This document shows, in pieces, positions 29,676-40,582 of a stretch of DNA of 64,000 nt. The DNA lies in contig NW_006766895.1 of the NCBI RefSeq assembly GCF_000275845.1, positions 480,287 to 544,286 of the forward strand, read 5' to 3'. The notes under the pieces are model-generated. The model was given only the letters and a program-made list of their open reading frames with translations. It made no database searches and was not told the DNA's origin. The translations under genes were made by a program, and so were the position numbers. Position 1 is the first letter of the stretch, and each line of letters starts with the position of its first letter. This DNA comes from Dichomitus squalens LYAD-421 SS1. Its lineage: Eukaryota; Basidiomycota; Agaricomycetes; Polyporales; Polyporaceae.

Positions 29676-32600
29676 CTATGGCGAGAGCGCGCTCGCCCCG
29701 CCAGCGGGCGTCCCGAGGTGGTAGAACCCGTTCGCCTGGTGGTCCAACGAGCCGAGGTCCGGCGACGCGAGGAGCGCGCTGATGTCCAGCTGGCCCGCGT
29801 CCGCGTTCAGGAACGCCATGATGTCCGCCGTCGACATCCCGCCCGCGCCCATGTCCGTCTGCATCAGGCTCCCCGCGTCCATGAACGGCGCCGACGCCAT
29901 TCCGAACGGGCCTTGCGGCTGCGAAGGCGGCTGCGGCGGCACGCCGAACGCGGGCTGGGCGGCCGATGGGGGCTGAGGGCTGCCGAGGTGGTCGAGGAAC
30001 GCGTCCGTGGGCTGGAAGTCCTCCGGGCTGCCGTGGTTGAGCGGGGAGTCGCCCGAACCCGCGGGCGAGCGCGCGTTCGACGACGCCTTTTTGCGCACCG
30101 GGCGGACCCACGGCGGGCGGCTGCTCGGTGGGGTAGACCCTGGGTCTGGCTGACGGGGAGCCGTCTCCAGAGGGATTTGCGTAACTATCGAGGCGGCAGA
30201 CGTGTCAGTCCGGCACCAGGAAGACGACACAGAACGACAGCGGGCGGACGCACTTCTGCAGAACTCTTCCATGAGGTCACCTGACCGCTGCCCGCATATG
30301 TACCGGCCGCTGAAACGCCGCAGGAGTCCCACGCAGGACCGCAGGGCGTCCAGCGCGGGCGGGATGAGCGGCCGCAGCGAGTCGGAATGGCAGTTGAGCA
30401 GCATCGCGACGAGCGTGCGGCCTGCCGCGGTGAGCTGGTGGATCACATGCACCCCATCTGCGGACGCACAAAAAGCAACGAGCCGCGTCAGCCCCCGAAG
30501 AACACGACGCAGGACACGCCCGCACCGGAGAGCACGACTCACAGTAGGTCATCAGCCCCTTGGCCGCGATATGCAGGTGCGACGAGATGATCTGCAGCGC
30601 GCACGCGTGCGCCGCGCGCATCGCCTCGATCTCCGCCTCGTCCTGCTCCGCGTCCGGCACGTGGTTGTGCAGCCGCTCCGCGACCATCTCCGAGAAGCGG
30701 TGCCGGTGGATGAGCATGCGCACGTACTGCTCGACGCAGTGGATGCGCTCCGCCTGCGTCACGCGGAGCACGTCCCCGCTCGTCATCGTCTCGACCGAGT
30801 GCGCCCAGTGCGCGGGCAGCGCACGGCAGATCTCGTCCAGCAGCGCCTCCTCCTCCCGCAGCTCGAGCTTGCCCCGCCGGGGCCCGCTGCTCCCCGTCAG
30901 GACGGCCGCCGCGCGCGCGAGGAACGGCGAGCCGCCCTCCCCAGGGCTGGGGCGCGAGGGCGGGATGTCGAGGATGGCCTCGAGGACGACGAAGAGGCGC
31001 ACGCAGCTCACGAACGCGCCCATCCGGCTCTCCGTCTCCTGCGGCTGGACGCCGACGCCCTCGCGCGTGATGAACTCGTCGTCGACGATCGCGGGCTCGC
31101 CCACGTCGCAGTCGCGCAGGCGCAGCAGCGGGGGCCGCCCGAAGTGCGCGGACGCCTGCTTGTCCCAGAGGTAGACGCACCAGAAGGTGCGCTTCCGGAC
31201 CTCGTCCTCGACGGGGTCGAAGAGGTCGTAGTCGTCCGCGGAGCGGTGCAGGCCCGCGTCGAAGGAGAGCGTGATCGCCTCGGAGAGGAGCGCGAACGCT
31301 TTTGAGAGCCGCCCGAGGCCGACGGCGTACACGCCCGCGATGAGCACGGACTGGATCGTGTACATCGTGGGCTTGTCCGCGCCCGGGAGGAGGCGGAGGC
31401 GCGTGAGGAGGTCGAACCACTGCGTGCCTGCGCTGTTGCTGTCGTTCGGGTCCGCGCGCACGCGCAGGTCGTCGGTGTGCCGCGAGGAGAGGCAGCAGAT
31501 CGCGACGATGAACGCGGCAAAGCCAGGCTCGCCCCATTTTCGGGGGTTGCCATAGTCCTGCGCACATTACGTCAGGTGGGTGCCACGGGGATAAGCACCA
31601 AAGACCGAAGGAAACCGAGACTCACGGCGAGGAAGCTCGGAACGTGGAGGAAGGGCATCAGGTAGTATGACGTCGAGAGGTAGCACTGCACGAGGCTACG
31701 ACGCGCCCACCGCAAGTGAGCCTGGCTTGCCAAGGAGAAAGGCAACGGGGGATCCTCACCTGTCCATGAGTTCGGGGACGATGAACGAGGTGATCAGCTT
31801 CCAGATGTGCTCCGGGTTCGCTTCTGTACGCCGCGGCTGCCGGTCAGGGAACCAGGTGGACGGCTGCCCGTTCAGTCCTTTACAGCTTGGCTGGCCGATC
31901 GGCCGCTCCGGGTCAGGTTTCACGACAGCGTGTCGCTCAACAAGGAGGTCGAGGATGGGAAGCCCCGACGTCTCCCCTTGCCATCGCGTGTAGCCCTCGT
32001 CGTCAAAGTACATGTAGGACGAAGCGAGGGACATGCGCGACGTCTCCTCCCCAAACTGATCCACGCCGCCGCTCGACGACCCCATCCTGAAGCCCGAGCC
32101 CGGGCTCGCATTGCGCGAGCCGGGCTTGACGGGCCCGAAGAACGTCGACGGGTTGATCAGCGGGTACGCCGTCAGCGAAGGTGGGGGGACAGCCGTGGGG
32201 AAGATGTGCGTCGACGACGCGAACGACGCGTGCGGACTTGTACTTGGATCGACGGGCGACTGCGGTAGGCCAGCGCCGAGCGCACCGGCCCCCGCGAACA
32301 CTTGCGGAGGGATGGCTTGGATCAGCGTCTCGAGCTGCTGCATGCGGTCTTCGAGCGTTGCTGCCCGCCTGTTGTTAGAAAGGGAACGTCAGCGCGCCCT
32401 CCTCTCAAAAGCCTCGCATCCAAGTATGTGAGGTCGCCCGTAGCTACAAGGTGGGGGGGGGGATCGACTATAAGTACGCATGAAACAAGCTACGTCCAGG
32501 ATTAGATCTGCTCCATCCCATCCTTCAGGCTCAGGCACAGCATTGTGCTGAGAAACGCCAGATTTCGGTTATATGCTTAGCGGGAAGCCGATTCTGCTCG

Positions 32601-33346
32601 TCGCGTGGAAACATCGGCCCACAGACTACAGGTGGCGGACATAAAACGGAGCCGAAGATCCCTCGAAAGTATGAATGTATGGAGAGGGCTGGCCTAGGGG
32701 GACGACAGGAGACAACAAACGCGACCGCGAAAGGGTCGTTGCAGTCACTTGACAGTCATGACCCGGATATGTAAGACCACGCTTCGGATGCAACGGCCCC
32801 GGGCTCGCAAGCCCAAGAGACGAGGATACGGATGCACACAACAGGAACACGCAAAGCCGAGGGAGCGTACGGAGGGAAGAGACGGCGAATGCGTACTTTG
32901 ATTTGTGCGGGTGCGTCCTCTTGCCCGGCTCCTCAAACGTGCACGCCGAGCTGGACGTGAGACACGACTGGCACGGGTGGCCCTCGTCGCACTTAATCCT
33001 GCGCCGGCTGTGTACACATCGCACATCGCACGGACAAAGGACAGGGCACCCGTCAGCCTCTGCAGCGAAGGGTCTACAGTGCCTTGTGTGCTCACCGACA
33101 ACGGTCGCACGCTCTGGAAGAAGAGAGCACGGCGCTCGGTCAACGCTCTTCGTGCATGTGGGATCCGCGAGAAGAGGCGGCGCACCTGCTCAGCTTGAAC
33201 CGCCGCTCCTTGAGTATCGAGCTCGTCTGGGACGGCTTCACGTCTGGCGCGGGCGACATCGAGGCGCCGTTCTGCTGCTCCGCCTGGGGCGTTGCGGCCT
33301 GATCAACGCTGCTGCCGGGCGAGTTGGAGGAGTCCATCGCAGCCAT
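29676..33346 (-). CDS. Zn2Cys6 fungal-specific transcription factor
   Basis: Eight exons: 33346-33186, 33113-33096, 33007-32897, 32368-31760, 31695-31626, 31557-30543, 30457-30254, 30184-29676; 898 residues. The zinc cluster (about residues 55-83) reads CDRC-X6-C-X5-C-X2-C-X6-C, a perfect Zn2Cys6 pattern, followed by a basic linker and the short heptad [18 protein letters not shown] for dimerisation. The middle domain (about 300-620) has the Fungal_trans signature: [63 protein letters not shown]. The C-terminal 150 residues are Pro/Gly/Gln-rich, an activation-type tail. The first two zinc cysteines sit alone in an 18-nt exon. Intron 3 is 528 nt. The GC-rich coding region yields many false ORFs on both strands. 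The target genes are unknown. Confidence 0.9.
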
Positions 33347-33683
33347 GCGACATATACGGTCGAAACGAGACAAGACGAGACGAGATAGCCCAAGCAGTGA
33401 TGTATAGTATAGTCAAGCGTCGGGCGAAGAACGAGTCAGGAAAGATCGGAAATCCAAGCGGTGCGAGAGCACTAGTAGCAGGTCACTGTGGGGCTCGCAA
33501 CAAGTTTCGGACCTCTCTCGACCGACTCCGAATTTCCCTTCTCCCGCAAAGAGACGCCGGGCCACGAGCGGATGACTAATTTCCCTGCCGGAATTGCCCC
33601 CGCCATTCCATCCGGTCCCATATGCGCGCTTCTCGCCTTCTCCTCCGCCCAACCCCCCCGCCCCGTGACCGCTCTGACAGCTC
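33347..33683. other. Upstream region of the transcription factor
   Basis: No gene. It lies between the ATG of the Zn2Cys6 factor and the first 181-bp repeat; presumably holds the promoter. A pyrimidine-rich run (about 33630-33665) is visible. Confidence 0.4.
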
Positions 33684-33864
33684 AGAAGCACCGATCTCTG
33701 CCCGGCCCGCACCCAACGGCAACTCATAGCCCTCAGCGGCGGCGCGTGATAATGATATTTGCCGGCGGTTCGCTTAATTAGTGCGACGCGATTGCGATCG
33801 TATGCACACCTCCGCGGAGCGCTCCTCGTCGAATGGGATCGACTCGGTTGCGAGCTCAGTTTAC
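33684..33864. repeat. 181-bp direct repeat, copy 1
   Basis: Identical over all 181 positions to 34684-34864, in the same orientation, with start points exactly 1000 bp apart. Similarity stops abruptly on both sides. It has no coding capacity with family resemblance. It flanks the ABC-F relic. Confidence 0.97.
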
Positions 33865-33865
33865 A

Positions 33866-34375
33866 GGCCGTGTTTCCGACACCTGCTCAGCTGCCTTGGA
33901 GACAAAGGACTGGTCATGGGATACAACGTGCGCTGTGCTGTTGTCTTTTATAACCGCCTCCACCTTCGAAAGTGCCTCTGTCGTCAGGTAGTCGAGATGG
34001 TGAGTCGCCTCATCTAAGACAAGGAGGTGGGGAGATGATTCGAATGTCGCCAAAGCATACACGACTCGGACGCAAACCATCTGGCTCCCGCTAAGGGAGC
34101 GCAAGGGCTGGAGAGCATTGGCTCTGATCCTGTACTTGCCCAGGTGCGCACGACATGCTTGCTCCATGCACTCCAGATTCCTCTCCCTTATGAAGGAGAG
34201 AGCAGAGCAGAGATCTCAGCAGGGTACTGGTGGAGCTCGTTGACATGATACTGCGTGAAGTAGCCAATCTTTGCGGCAGGGTGTCAGGTGATCTTCCCTC
34301 TGGTGGGTGATAGCGCTCTATAGCTCTCCGATGAGGGCCTCTACGAACATCGTCTTCTCACTACGATTTGTCCTC
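33866..34375 (-). pseudogene. Decayed ABC-F (GCN20-like) ATPase fragment
   Basis: Reading the minus strand from about 34375 down, pieces of one ABC-F nucleotide-binding domain appear in order. First comes a degenerate Walker A (NRSEKTMFVEALIGEL, whose glycines are lost), then a stop, then KIGYFTQYHVNEL, then a frame change. ACRAHLGKYRIRANALQPL follows, then a damaged signature LSGSQ, Walker B LLVLDEATHHLD and the H-loop VSHDQSF. Stops and frame changes between the blocks, and the lost Walker A glycines, make it non-functional. Intact relatives are ribosome-associated translation ATPases. The fragment ends almost exactly at the 181-bp repeat on its 3' side and lies wholly between the two repeats, which suggests capture or a local duplication. 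Confidence 0.85.
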
Positions 34376-34683
34376 ATGCAAGGTGGTGTCAATGAATCAG
34401 CTGCGTCGCGAAAACCTCAATACCCCAGACTTGCGGGAGCGACCTTCAGGTAACCATGCATGGAAATCGAAGATATCATAAGAATAGACTTCTACGCTAT
34501 GCGATATGATATAATATGTATGGACAGCCAATAGGCGGGGGGCGAGACGTAAATTACCGAGATGGAGTGATGGCACAGGTCTAGGTGTCTGGGCGCCAAG
34601 GGTGCTTCCCGAGAACATCATGTGATCCCCGGAGTCCGCCAGACTCCGGCAGACTCGCCGGACTCAACAGTCTCGATATTTTG

Positions 34684-34864
34684 AGAAGCACCGATCTCTG
34701 CCCGGCCCGCACCCAACGGCAACTCATAGCCCTCAGCGGCGGCGCGTGATAATGATATTTGCCGGCGGTTCGCTTAATTAGTGCGACGCGATTGCGATCG
34801 TATGCACACCTCCGCGGAGCGCTCCTCGTCGAATGGGATCGACTCGGTTGCGAGCTCAGTTTAC
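34684..34864. repeat. 181-bp direct repeat, copy 2
   Basis: Perfect duplicate of 33684-33864. Immediately left of it is a G/C-rich run with several reiterated AGACTCC/CCGGACTC-like words (about 34631-34672). Confidence 0.97.
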
Positions 34865-35479
34865 GTGCAGTCGTCCCCTTGGTTCCTATCGCACGTCGCC
34901 GCTTGCTTGGCTGTAGGTCTAACTTAACCACAGCCGGCCTTATTAGGATCGGGTGCAACCGCTTGCTAGCTAGTGGGGGAACAAGGCCGCCCACGGGGTC
35001 ACGAGCCTCCCGGACCGTCCCCACCAAGCGCGAAACCGGACCAGCGCGGGAGGACGCTCCTATCACGGACTGCACAGCCTCCCCCGCGTTTTAGCGACAT
35101 CACAAAGACCAGCTGTTGTGCACTTCCAGTAGCCTGCGGGGGAACCGGCAAGTTATTTCGAGGCCTAGGCAAGGCGATTTTCGCACAGACAGAAATAGTG
35201 GGATGTATGCAACAGCAGCGACGATGGTATACTGCGCCTCCTCCAGCAAACGTACATGAAAACGACAGTGCGCGTACAGCTACTGCAATGGTGGTACAGA
35301 CAACAGCAATGATACAAACAAGACATGAAAAGCACATACATCCGCATCGTAGATTCGCAGTCCTGGAACACAGAAAAGTGGTACAAGCGACAGTCGACGG
35401 TCGCCGAGGGTAGTTTGCGCCAGGATGGCGGAGGGTGGGTTGTTGCTTAGAACGGCAGAGGATTAGCCGCCGGCCGCGC
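34865..35479. other. Intergenic region right of the second repeat
   Basis: No gene. It spans the repeat border to the 3' end of the dicarboxylate carrier, with C/A-rich sequence and no recognisable element. Confidence 0.4.
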
Positions 35480-36901
35480 TCAGAGGTCGCCCCGGTACCA
35501 GTCCACGGCGTTCTTCAGCTGCTCGAGCGTGATGAAAATCAGCATCGTCGTCGGCTGCAGCCGCGTCCACGCCGGCAGCCACCCCTTGAACATGAACATC
35601 GGGCCCTCGTTCTTCATGCTCAGCCGGATCATCCCCAGCGTCGACCGGCCCTCCGCGCCCGAGGCGGCCATGATCCGGCTCTTGAGCACGTCCGCGGGCG
35701 AGCACACCGTCGTCGCGACCGTGCCCGCGGCGAAGGACGCGGTCGTGTGCACGTAGATGTTGTCCTCGAAGTGGCCCGTCTTGAGGAGCTCGGCTTTGAA
35801 GAAGTCGTAGCTGTGGGTGGGTGCGCGCACAGGCGTGAGTGGGCGCGCGTCGAGGCGGCGGCGGCGGCAGCGGGAGGACGACTTACGAGGCCAGTTGGCT
35901 GGCGTTCATCAGGATCGCACGGAAGACGTTCGGGCCCACTCCACGCGCCAGCGACGACCAGCCTTCCTCCTTGACCATCTGTGAACACACGCACGCACAC
36001 AAACACGAAGCGTGTCCTGTCAGATTGGCTCTGATGCGATCGAGCAAGCTCGCGGTCGAGAGCGTACCCGGTACAAGCCGTCCAGGCAGTTCTTGTAGTT
36101 CAGACGCTTCTCTGGCGGCTTGGCAAAGTCGGACTGGAGGCGGACCATGATCAATTCTGGGAAGCGCTGTCAGTGCCTTGTGCTCGAGGTAGAGTGCTTC
36201 AGGGCGAGACTTGCCTCCAGGGTTCCCGACGAAGCCCGCGATACCACCAGCTATAAAGGTCTAGGGTGAGCGGCCCCCCCTGCAAGAGACTCCTCTGCCT
36301 ACGTACCCATGCTCCCCGCCAGCGCGAGCTTCCACGCCGGCGACTTGGCGTCTACAGCACATCCATTAGCGCTGGTCCCCCTCGCGCGCCCTGTCCCATC
36401 ATCAACTGACGACACTCACCCGCGCCGATCAGCTTCTTGCTCTCGTCGTAGGCCCAGAAGCGGCAGATGGAGTACGTCATCTGCCTGAACCACGTGCCGG
36501 TGATGCCGTCGAAGAGGCCGAGGACGCCCGCCGTGCGCACCGTCTTCTTTATCGAGTTGATCATGCCCTTGTCGCCCGTCGCCTGCATGCGCACCTTCGT
36601 CAGGTCGAGCGGGCTTCACGAGATCGCCGCCCAGGATGCCAGAGTGAGTATGCAGTTGATGAGGGCGCGGAGATAGCGGAGACGTACTGGGTGATGGATG
36701 CTGCGATGGTCGCGGCGACACCTTTGATGCGCCCGGATGACATCACTCTCGCCGTTCGAGTGGGGGGAGTGCGTGTGGGGCGGACGTACCTCCAAGCCAG
36801 AACGGATAGGGCTGCTTCTTGTTGGTGGGGGCAGCGGCGAGGGCGGTCTGCGCGCCGTTCACGGGGATCTGGGCCGCGGGAGACTCTATTGGGGTGGACA
36901 T
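35480..36901 (-). CDS. DIC1: Mitochondrial dicarboxylate carrier
   Basis: Eight exons: 36901-36790, 36721-36688, 36613-36420, 36351-36307, 36250-36215, 36156-36068, 35978-35887, 35810-35480; 310 residues, the usual carrier length. Three mitochondrial-carrier repeats are visible, each with its P-x-[DE]-x-x-[KR] signature: PLDLTKVRMQ (about 50), PGELIMVRLQSD and SPADVLKSRIMA. The surrounding sequence (VATTVCSPADVLKSRIM; FRAILMNASQLASYDFFK) fits the dicarboxylate (malate/phosphate) subfamily rather than the oxoglutarate or uncoupling proteins. It sits in the inner mitochondrial membrane. Intron 5 (36157-36214) is GC-AG. The acceptor before exon 3 is an unusual GAAG, but the frame requires it. 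It is followed by the ABC-F relic region and is not linked to any pathway cluster. Confidence 0.92.
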
Positions 36902-38092
36902 GGTGAGGTGGAGCTGGGAGGGGGATGAGAGTTTAGGTGACGAGTATTGCCTGTCTAGCAGCTGTGGATGGCCAAGGTATCTTCTAAGCCTGCGAGCGTC
37001 CCAGGGGAAGTCTAGTGATGTCGCTGATGGTCGTCGTGCGTCCTGTGCGCGTCAGTCGAGCACAGCGAGGCCCAGTCGTACGAGCGTGAGGGGCGGGATT
37101 CGGCGTATGCGTGCGTGCGTGCGATGGGACGGGGACTATTATCTGGGGAATATCCGGCGGTATTTAGGAATGGGGGGTAAGCGTGCGAGGGGCGAGGCTG
37201 GGGATGCCCGGTTCGCACCGAGTGGTGAGAGCGTGAGGAGAGAAAGAGGAAGAGAGTCGCACGGCCCCCAGGGAGGATGTACAGGTGGCGAGCGAAGGGA
37301 AGGGCACGGAACGAGAGCCGCACGGCCAGCTGAGGCTGCTGAAGAGGGGGAGAGGACATCACCTGACGGAAGCGCGGCGGAAGCGTCATGCTATGCCCCT
37401 TGCGGCGGACGTCGCTCACTTGCACGGAACCCCGGTGGGTGTGGCCCCTGTCATGGGCACGCAGCAAACAAGAATCGGTGCAGATCCTCTGACTAGCGTT
37501 CCAGTTGATTAATGGCTTGATACACAGTCGTCGCCGGTGGACAGTCGGACAGTCGGCCGCGGGCAGAGATGCAGTCGACCGCAGGCAGAGATGCAGCCGG
37601 CCGACTCGAGAAGACAGAGGAGCAAGTCGCCGCAGGACGAGGGCTATGACGGAAGAGTACTTAGTGAATGCAGGGGGTCACCTGCTACCCCACCCCCTCG
37701 GCACTTTCCGCTGAGACACGATCATGTGACCCCGCGGGCCCTAGCGCGGATTTGTGGCTCGTCTCACGCCGCTGCCACCGTCGCCGCCAGTAATGTCTAG
37801 TTGGTCGGAGTTCGCGCCTGTGTCACACTCTGCCGCGCTGTGTCTGTCTTGTGCCAGTCTGTTGTGTGCAGGCTGAGTAGGATCCGCGCTCTGTATGTTC
37901 TAGTTTCCTTGCTTTCGTGGCTGACTTGTGTCTATCCTACTAGCAATAGTACCAGCCCTTGTCTTTTGAGTAGCCAATCATTCCGTGTGTTCCTCAGACT
38001 TCGCCGTATTCAAAGAACGCCTATACATCCAATCCGCAAACCGGTGAGCGTGCTGCGACTGTCGTCCGTGCAAACAAACCGCCCATGATTCG
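36902..38092. other. Carrier promoter region and left flank of the F-box pseudogene
   Basis: No gene. A small imperfect tandem (two CAGAGATGCAG units near 37564-37597) is present. GC-rich frames on both strands are compositional artefacts. From about 38000 similarity to the 3' flank of the 27.5-kb F-box gene begins. Confidence 0.4.
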
Positions 38093-39872
38093 TCAAGATA
38101 GTATGTCCCTCCATCGGCAGTCCTTCGCAGGATAGACGCTGACGGAGCACCCCAGCCCTTCGAAGCTCTTCTCCAGACGGGCCAGTAACGACCCATCCCG
38201 CTCTATGTAGCAAGTCTGGACGGACGCCAATCCTGATGGTCTTCAATGGCGTACAATCAGACGCTCGCTCCTCGCAGACCCACGCCATCATCCGGCCGAG
38301 CAACTTGATTGCTACGGTAGGGTAACGATCCGACATATCATCATTTCTGTCCTCTTTCCAGGATGGATCATCTGCTGGGAGGATCGACCACGGATATCGC
38401 TGGCGGTCCCGGGCCTTTTTCGTGTCGATTATCGTGTAGTCCCACGGAGCATAGGGTTCGAACACGAAAGAAAGACTCTCTGGTCGGGGGCACCACACAA
38501 TACTCGAAGCGTTGTACTGATCTATCCGCCTGCCAAGGAGAGGCAATAGCCCACAGCGGCCGTCCAGTGATCGATCCGAGAGATGCGAGAGCTCAGGAAA
38601 CGCCTGCAGAATGTCGCCCAGGGGATTTTCATACGGGTTTCGATACGGACATCCATCCCCTTGGAGTGTCAGAGTAGTGACCGTTCCAAAGGCGGCGAAC
38701 AGCGACAATACGTCTCGGCACCGCTCCAGTCCCCGGCGTTGCGGTACGTTGACAAGTAACCGAGCCTGGCCATCAGTGGACGCTTGCATGCGGAGAAGCC
38801 GGGTGGTATCTTCGATGATCACGTCGTAATTCGTGCCCGTCGCGTGTACGAAGGGGCGATAGCGACGGGGAAAGAATCCTCTCAACACTCGCCTTCCGGT
38901 GTCTCGAATGTTAAGTGGAGAGACGTCTCCGGCGGGTATTCGAGACGTTCCAGCAGACCGTATACCGCCCATGGGTCGTCTTCAATGACCAGCATGTCGA
39001 GCTGAGGTAGCTTCACGGCACGTCTGGCGGGATCCGACGAACTGCTAGCTTCGTCGAGTGGGGGTAGAGCGTGGACTAAAGTGAGAGTTTCGAGATTGGG
39101 GAATCGTGCGAGCGCACTGAGGAGACGAGTGCAGTCTTGGCTGAGTCTGCTGGAATGTGGCATGCGCATCTCGTCAGGCAAAGATGCCGGAGGGACGACG
39201 AGCCGGGATCCATCGTGTAGGTGGCTCTTGCTCATCTATGGGCCACGTTAACTCGGAGATGAGGTCGATAGAAAGGCATACGAGTCATGAGAGCCTTTCG
39301 TCGGTGAGCAGCTGATTAAGAAGAGTGACATCGGAGAACTCGATGGAGATCGTGATAGAGACGATGTTCTGAAGGTAAGAAGAGGAAAGCTCCGTCGCGC
39401 TCTGTTCAAGACCGATCCAGAAGACCGTGAGCGCCAGCTCCCTGGTGTGGGCGAGCGCAGAGCGGTTAGCTGCACGCCTCGAGTCTGTCGCCTCGTGTAG
39501 GTTCGTATGGCAAGCGATTAGATGAGCCCAGAACGGAGGGGTTCGTAAGACCAGCTCCCGCCAATACCGGCAGACGAGTAAGATGGAAGGGCATATCGGT
39601 TCTTCGCCAAGTTCTGGTTGAACAAGCGCACAGATGCTCATGAGGAGCTCAGGGGGTAGAGAGCGATGGACGGAAATTACGCGATTATGCGCTATGCTGA
39701 GGGCGCGAATTCGCTCCTGATACTCATGTATCTTAGATAGACACCAAGCCTGGACACCTTCAGGGTTGATTCGTTCAAGAAGGGTGGCATCTTCGTCGGC
39801 TATGCGTGGCATAGAGTAGAGAGCGCTCGGATGAGGACCGTGGTTAACCAGGGTGGATGTATTGGTAACCAT
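38093..39872 (-). pseudogene. Broken inverted copy of the 27.5-kb F-box gene
   Basis: The ATG at 39872 opens a frame very similar to the intact gene (same start region, same F-box: SLPPELLMSICALV, CPSILLVCRYWRELVLRTPPFW). It stops at a TGA near 39284 where the intact copy has an Arg codon. Further right, similarity resumes in other frames, with an internal deletion of roughly 25 codons, a further frame break near 38880 and another near 38190. The homologous C-terminus (SVSVYPAKDCRW) ends at a TGA at 38093. Five-prime and three-prime flanks are duplicated as well. Several independent lesions argue for real decay rather than a single sequencing error. The inserted bases in its upstream region (about 39940-40020) are absent from the other copy. 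Confidence 0.88.
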
Positions 39873-40582
39873 AGTCAACTTTGACAGGCCTATCAGCTCC
39901 CCGCTACAACGCTGGAATAGTGAACACTCACCAACAACGCTTGGGGGATTAAGTGTTCAGGGTAGTGGGGGTGAAAGAGTGCGCGTTCAGGTTGCCATGA
40001 GGCCGGTGTCAGTACTCCAATCAATCGACGGCCCAAGTTGCGAACCAAACCGGACTATTGCATCTGCCAAATTGGTGCCAGTCCAAACCTTCCCTAATTC
40101 ATTCCCCCCTTTACAAGGCATAGTTACATTGTGCGTCTTCAAGTTCCTGTTGTTTCTCAGCAGCGAGGTGTCTCAACGGATGAATTAGCTCGCTCGTGTC
40201 TTCTAGTTATCGCGCCTCTATAAACTGAGATAGAAGATGCGAGGTCCATCTATCAATGCAGTCTCGGTTAACATCGCGATGCACGACAACGACGTCCCGT
40301 CCTCGACGTACACTTGGAGACTTGAATGAGCTGATGAGATTGACATATTCAACGGATCGTCGCAAAATCAGGCTCGATATGACGGAAGAGCAAAGTTCGT
40401 CCGGGAAGGTGTCCTTTATATCCGACAAGGTGACAGTGGTCGGCGCTCCATTCAGAAGTGATGACGCCGGCCGAACGGTTTCAAAGGCAATCGAGGGAGA
40501 GGAATGCGCAGTGCGTCACTGCGGTAATACAGTTAGCTCGCGTGCATGACGAACAATGCATCCTGGACTCACCGCCTCTCAA
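39873..40582. other. Duplicated F-box promoter and spacer
   Basis: 39873 to about 40075 is an inverted relative of 27340-27482. The remainder is the 3' flank of the next F-box gene. No gene. Confidence 0.5.

Noticed and set aside
30202..31305. Long open frames on both strands across the transcription-factor exon (e.g. 367 codons +, 342 codons - in another frame)
   Set aside because: Arg/Ala-rich shadows of the Fungal_trans coding exon caused by high GC.
37540..37620. Short imperfect tandem repeat as a minisatellite or regulatory array
   Set aside because: Only about two units; too little to support a call.
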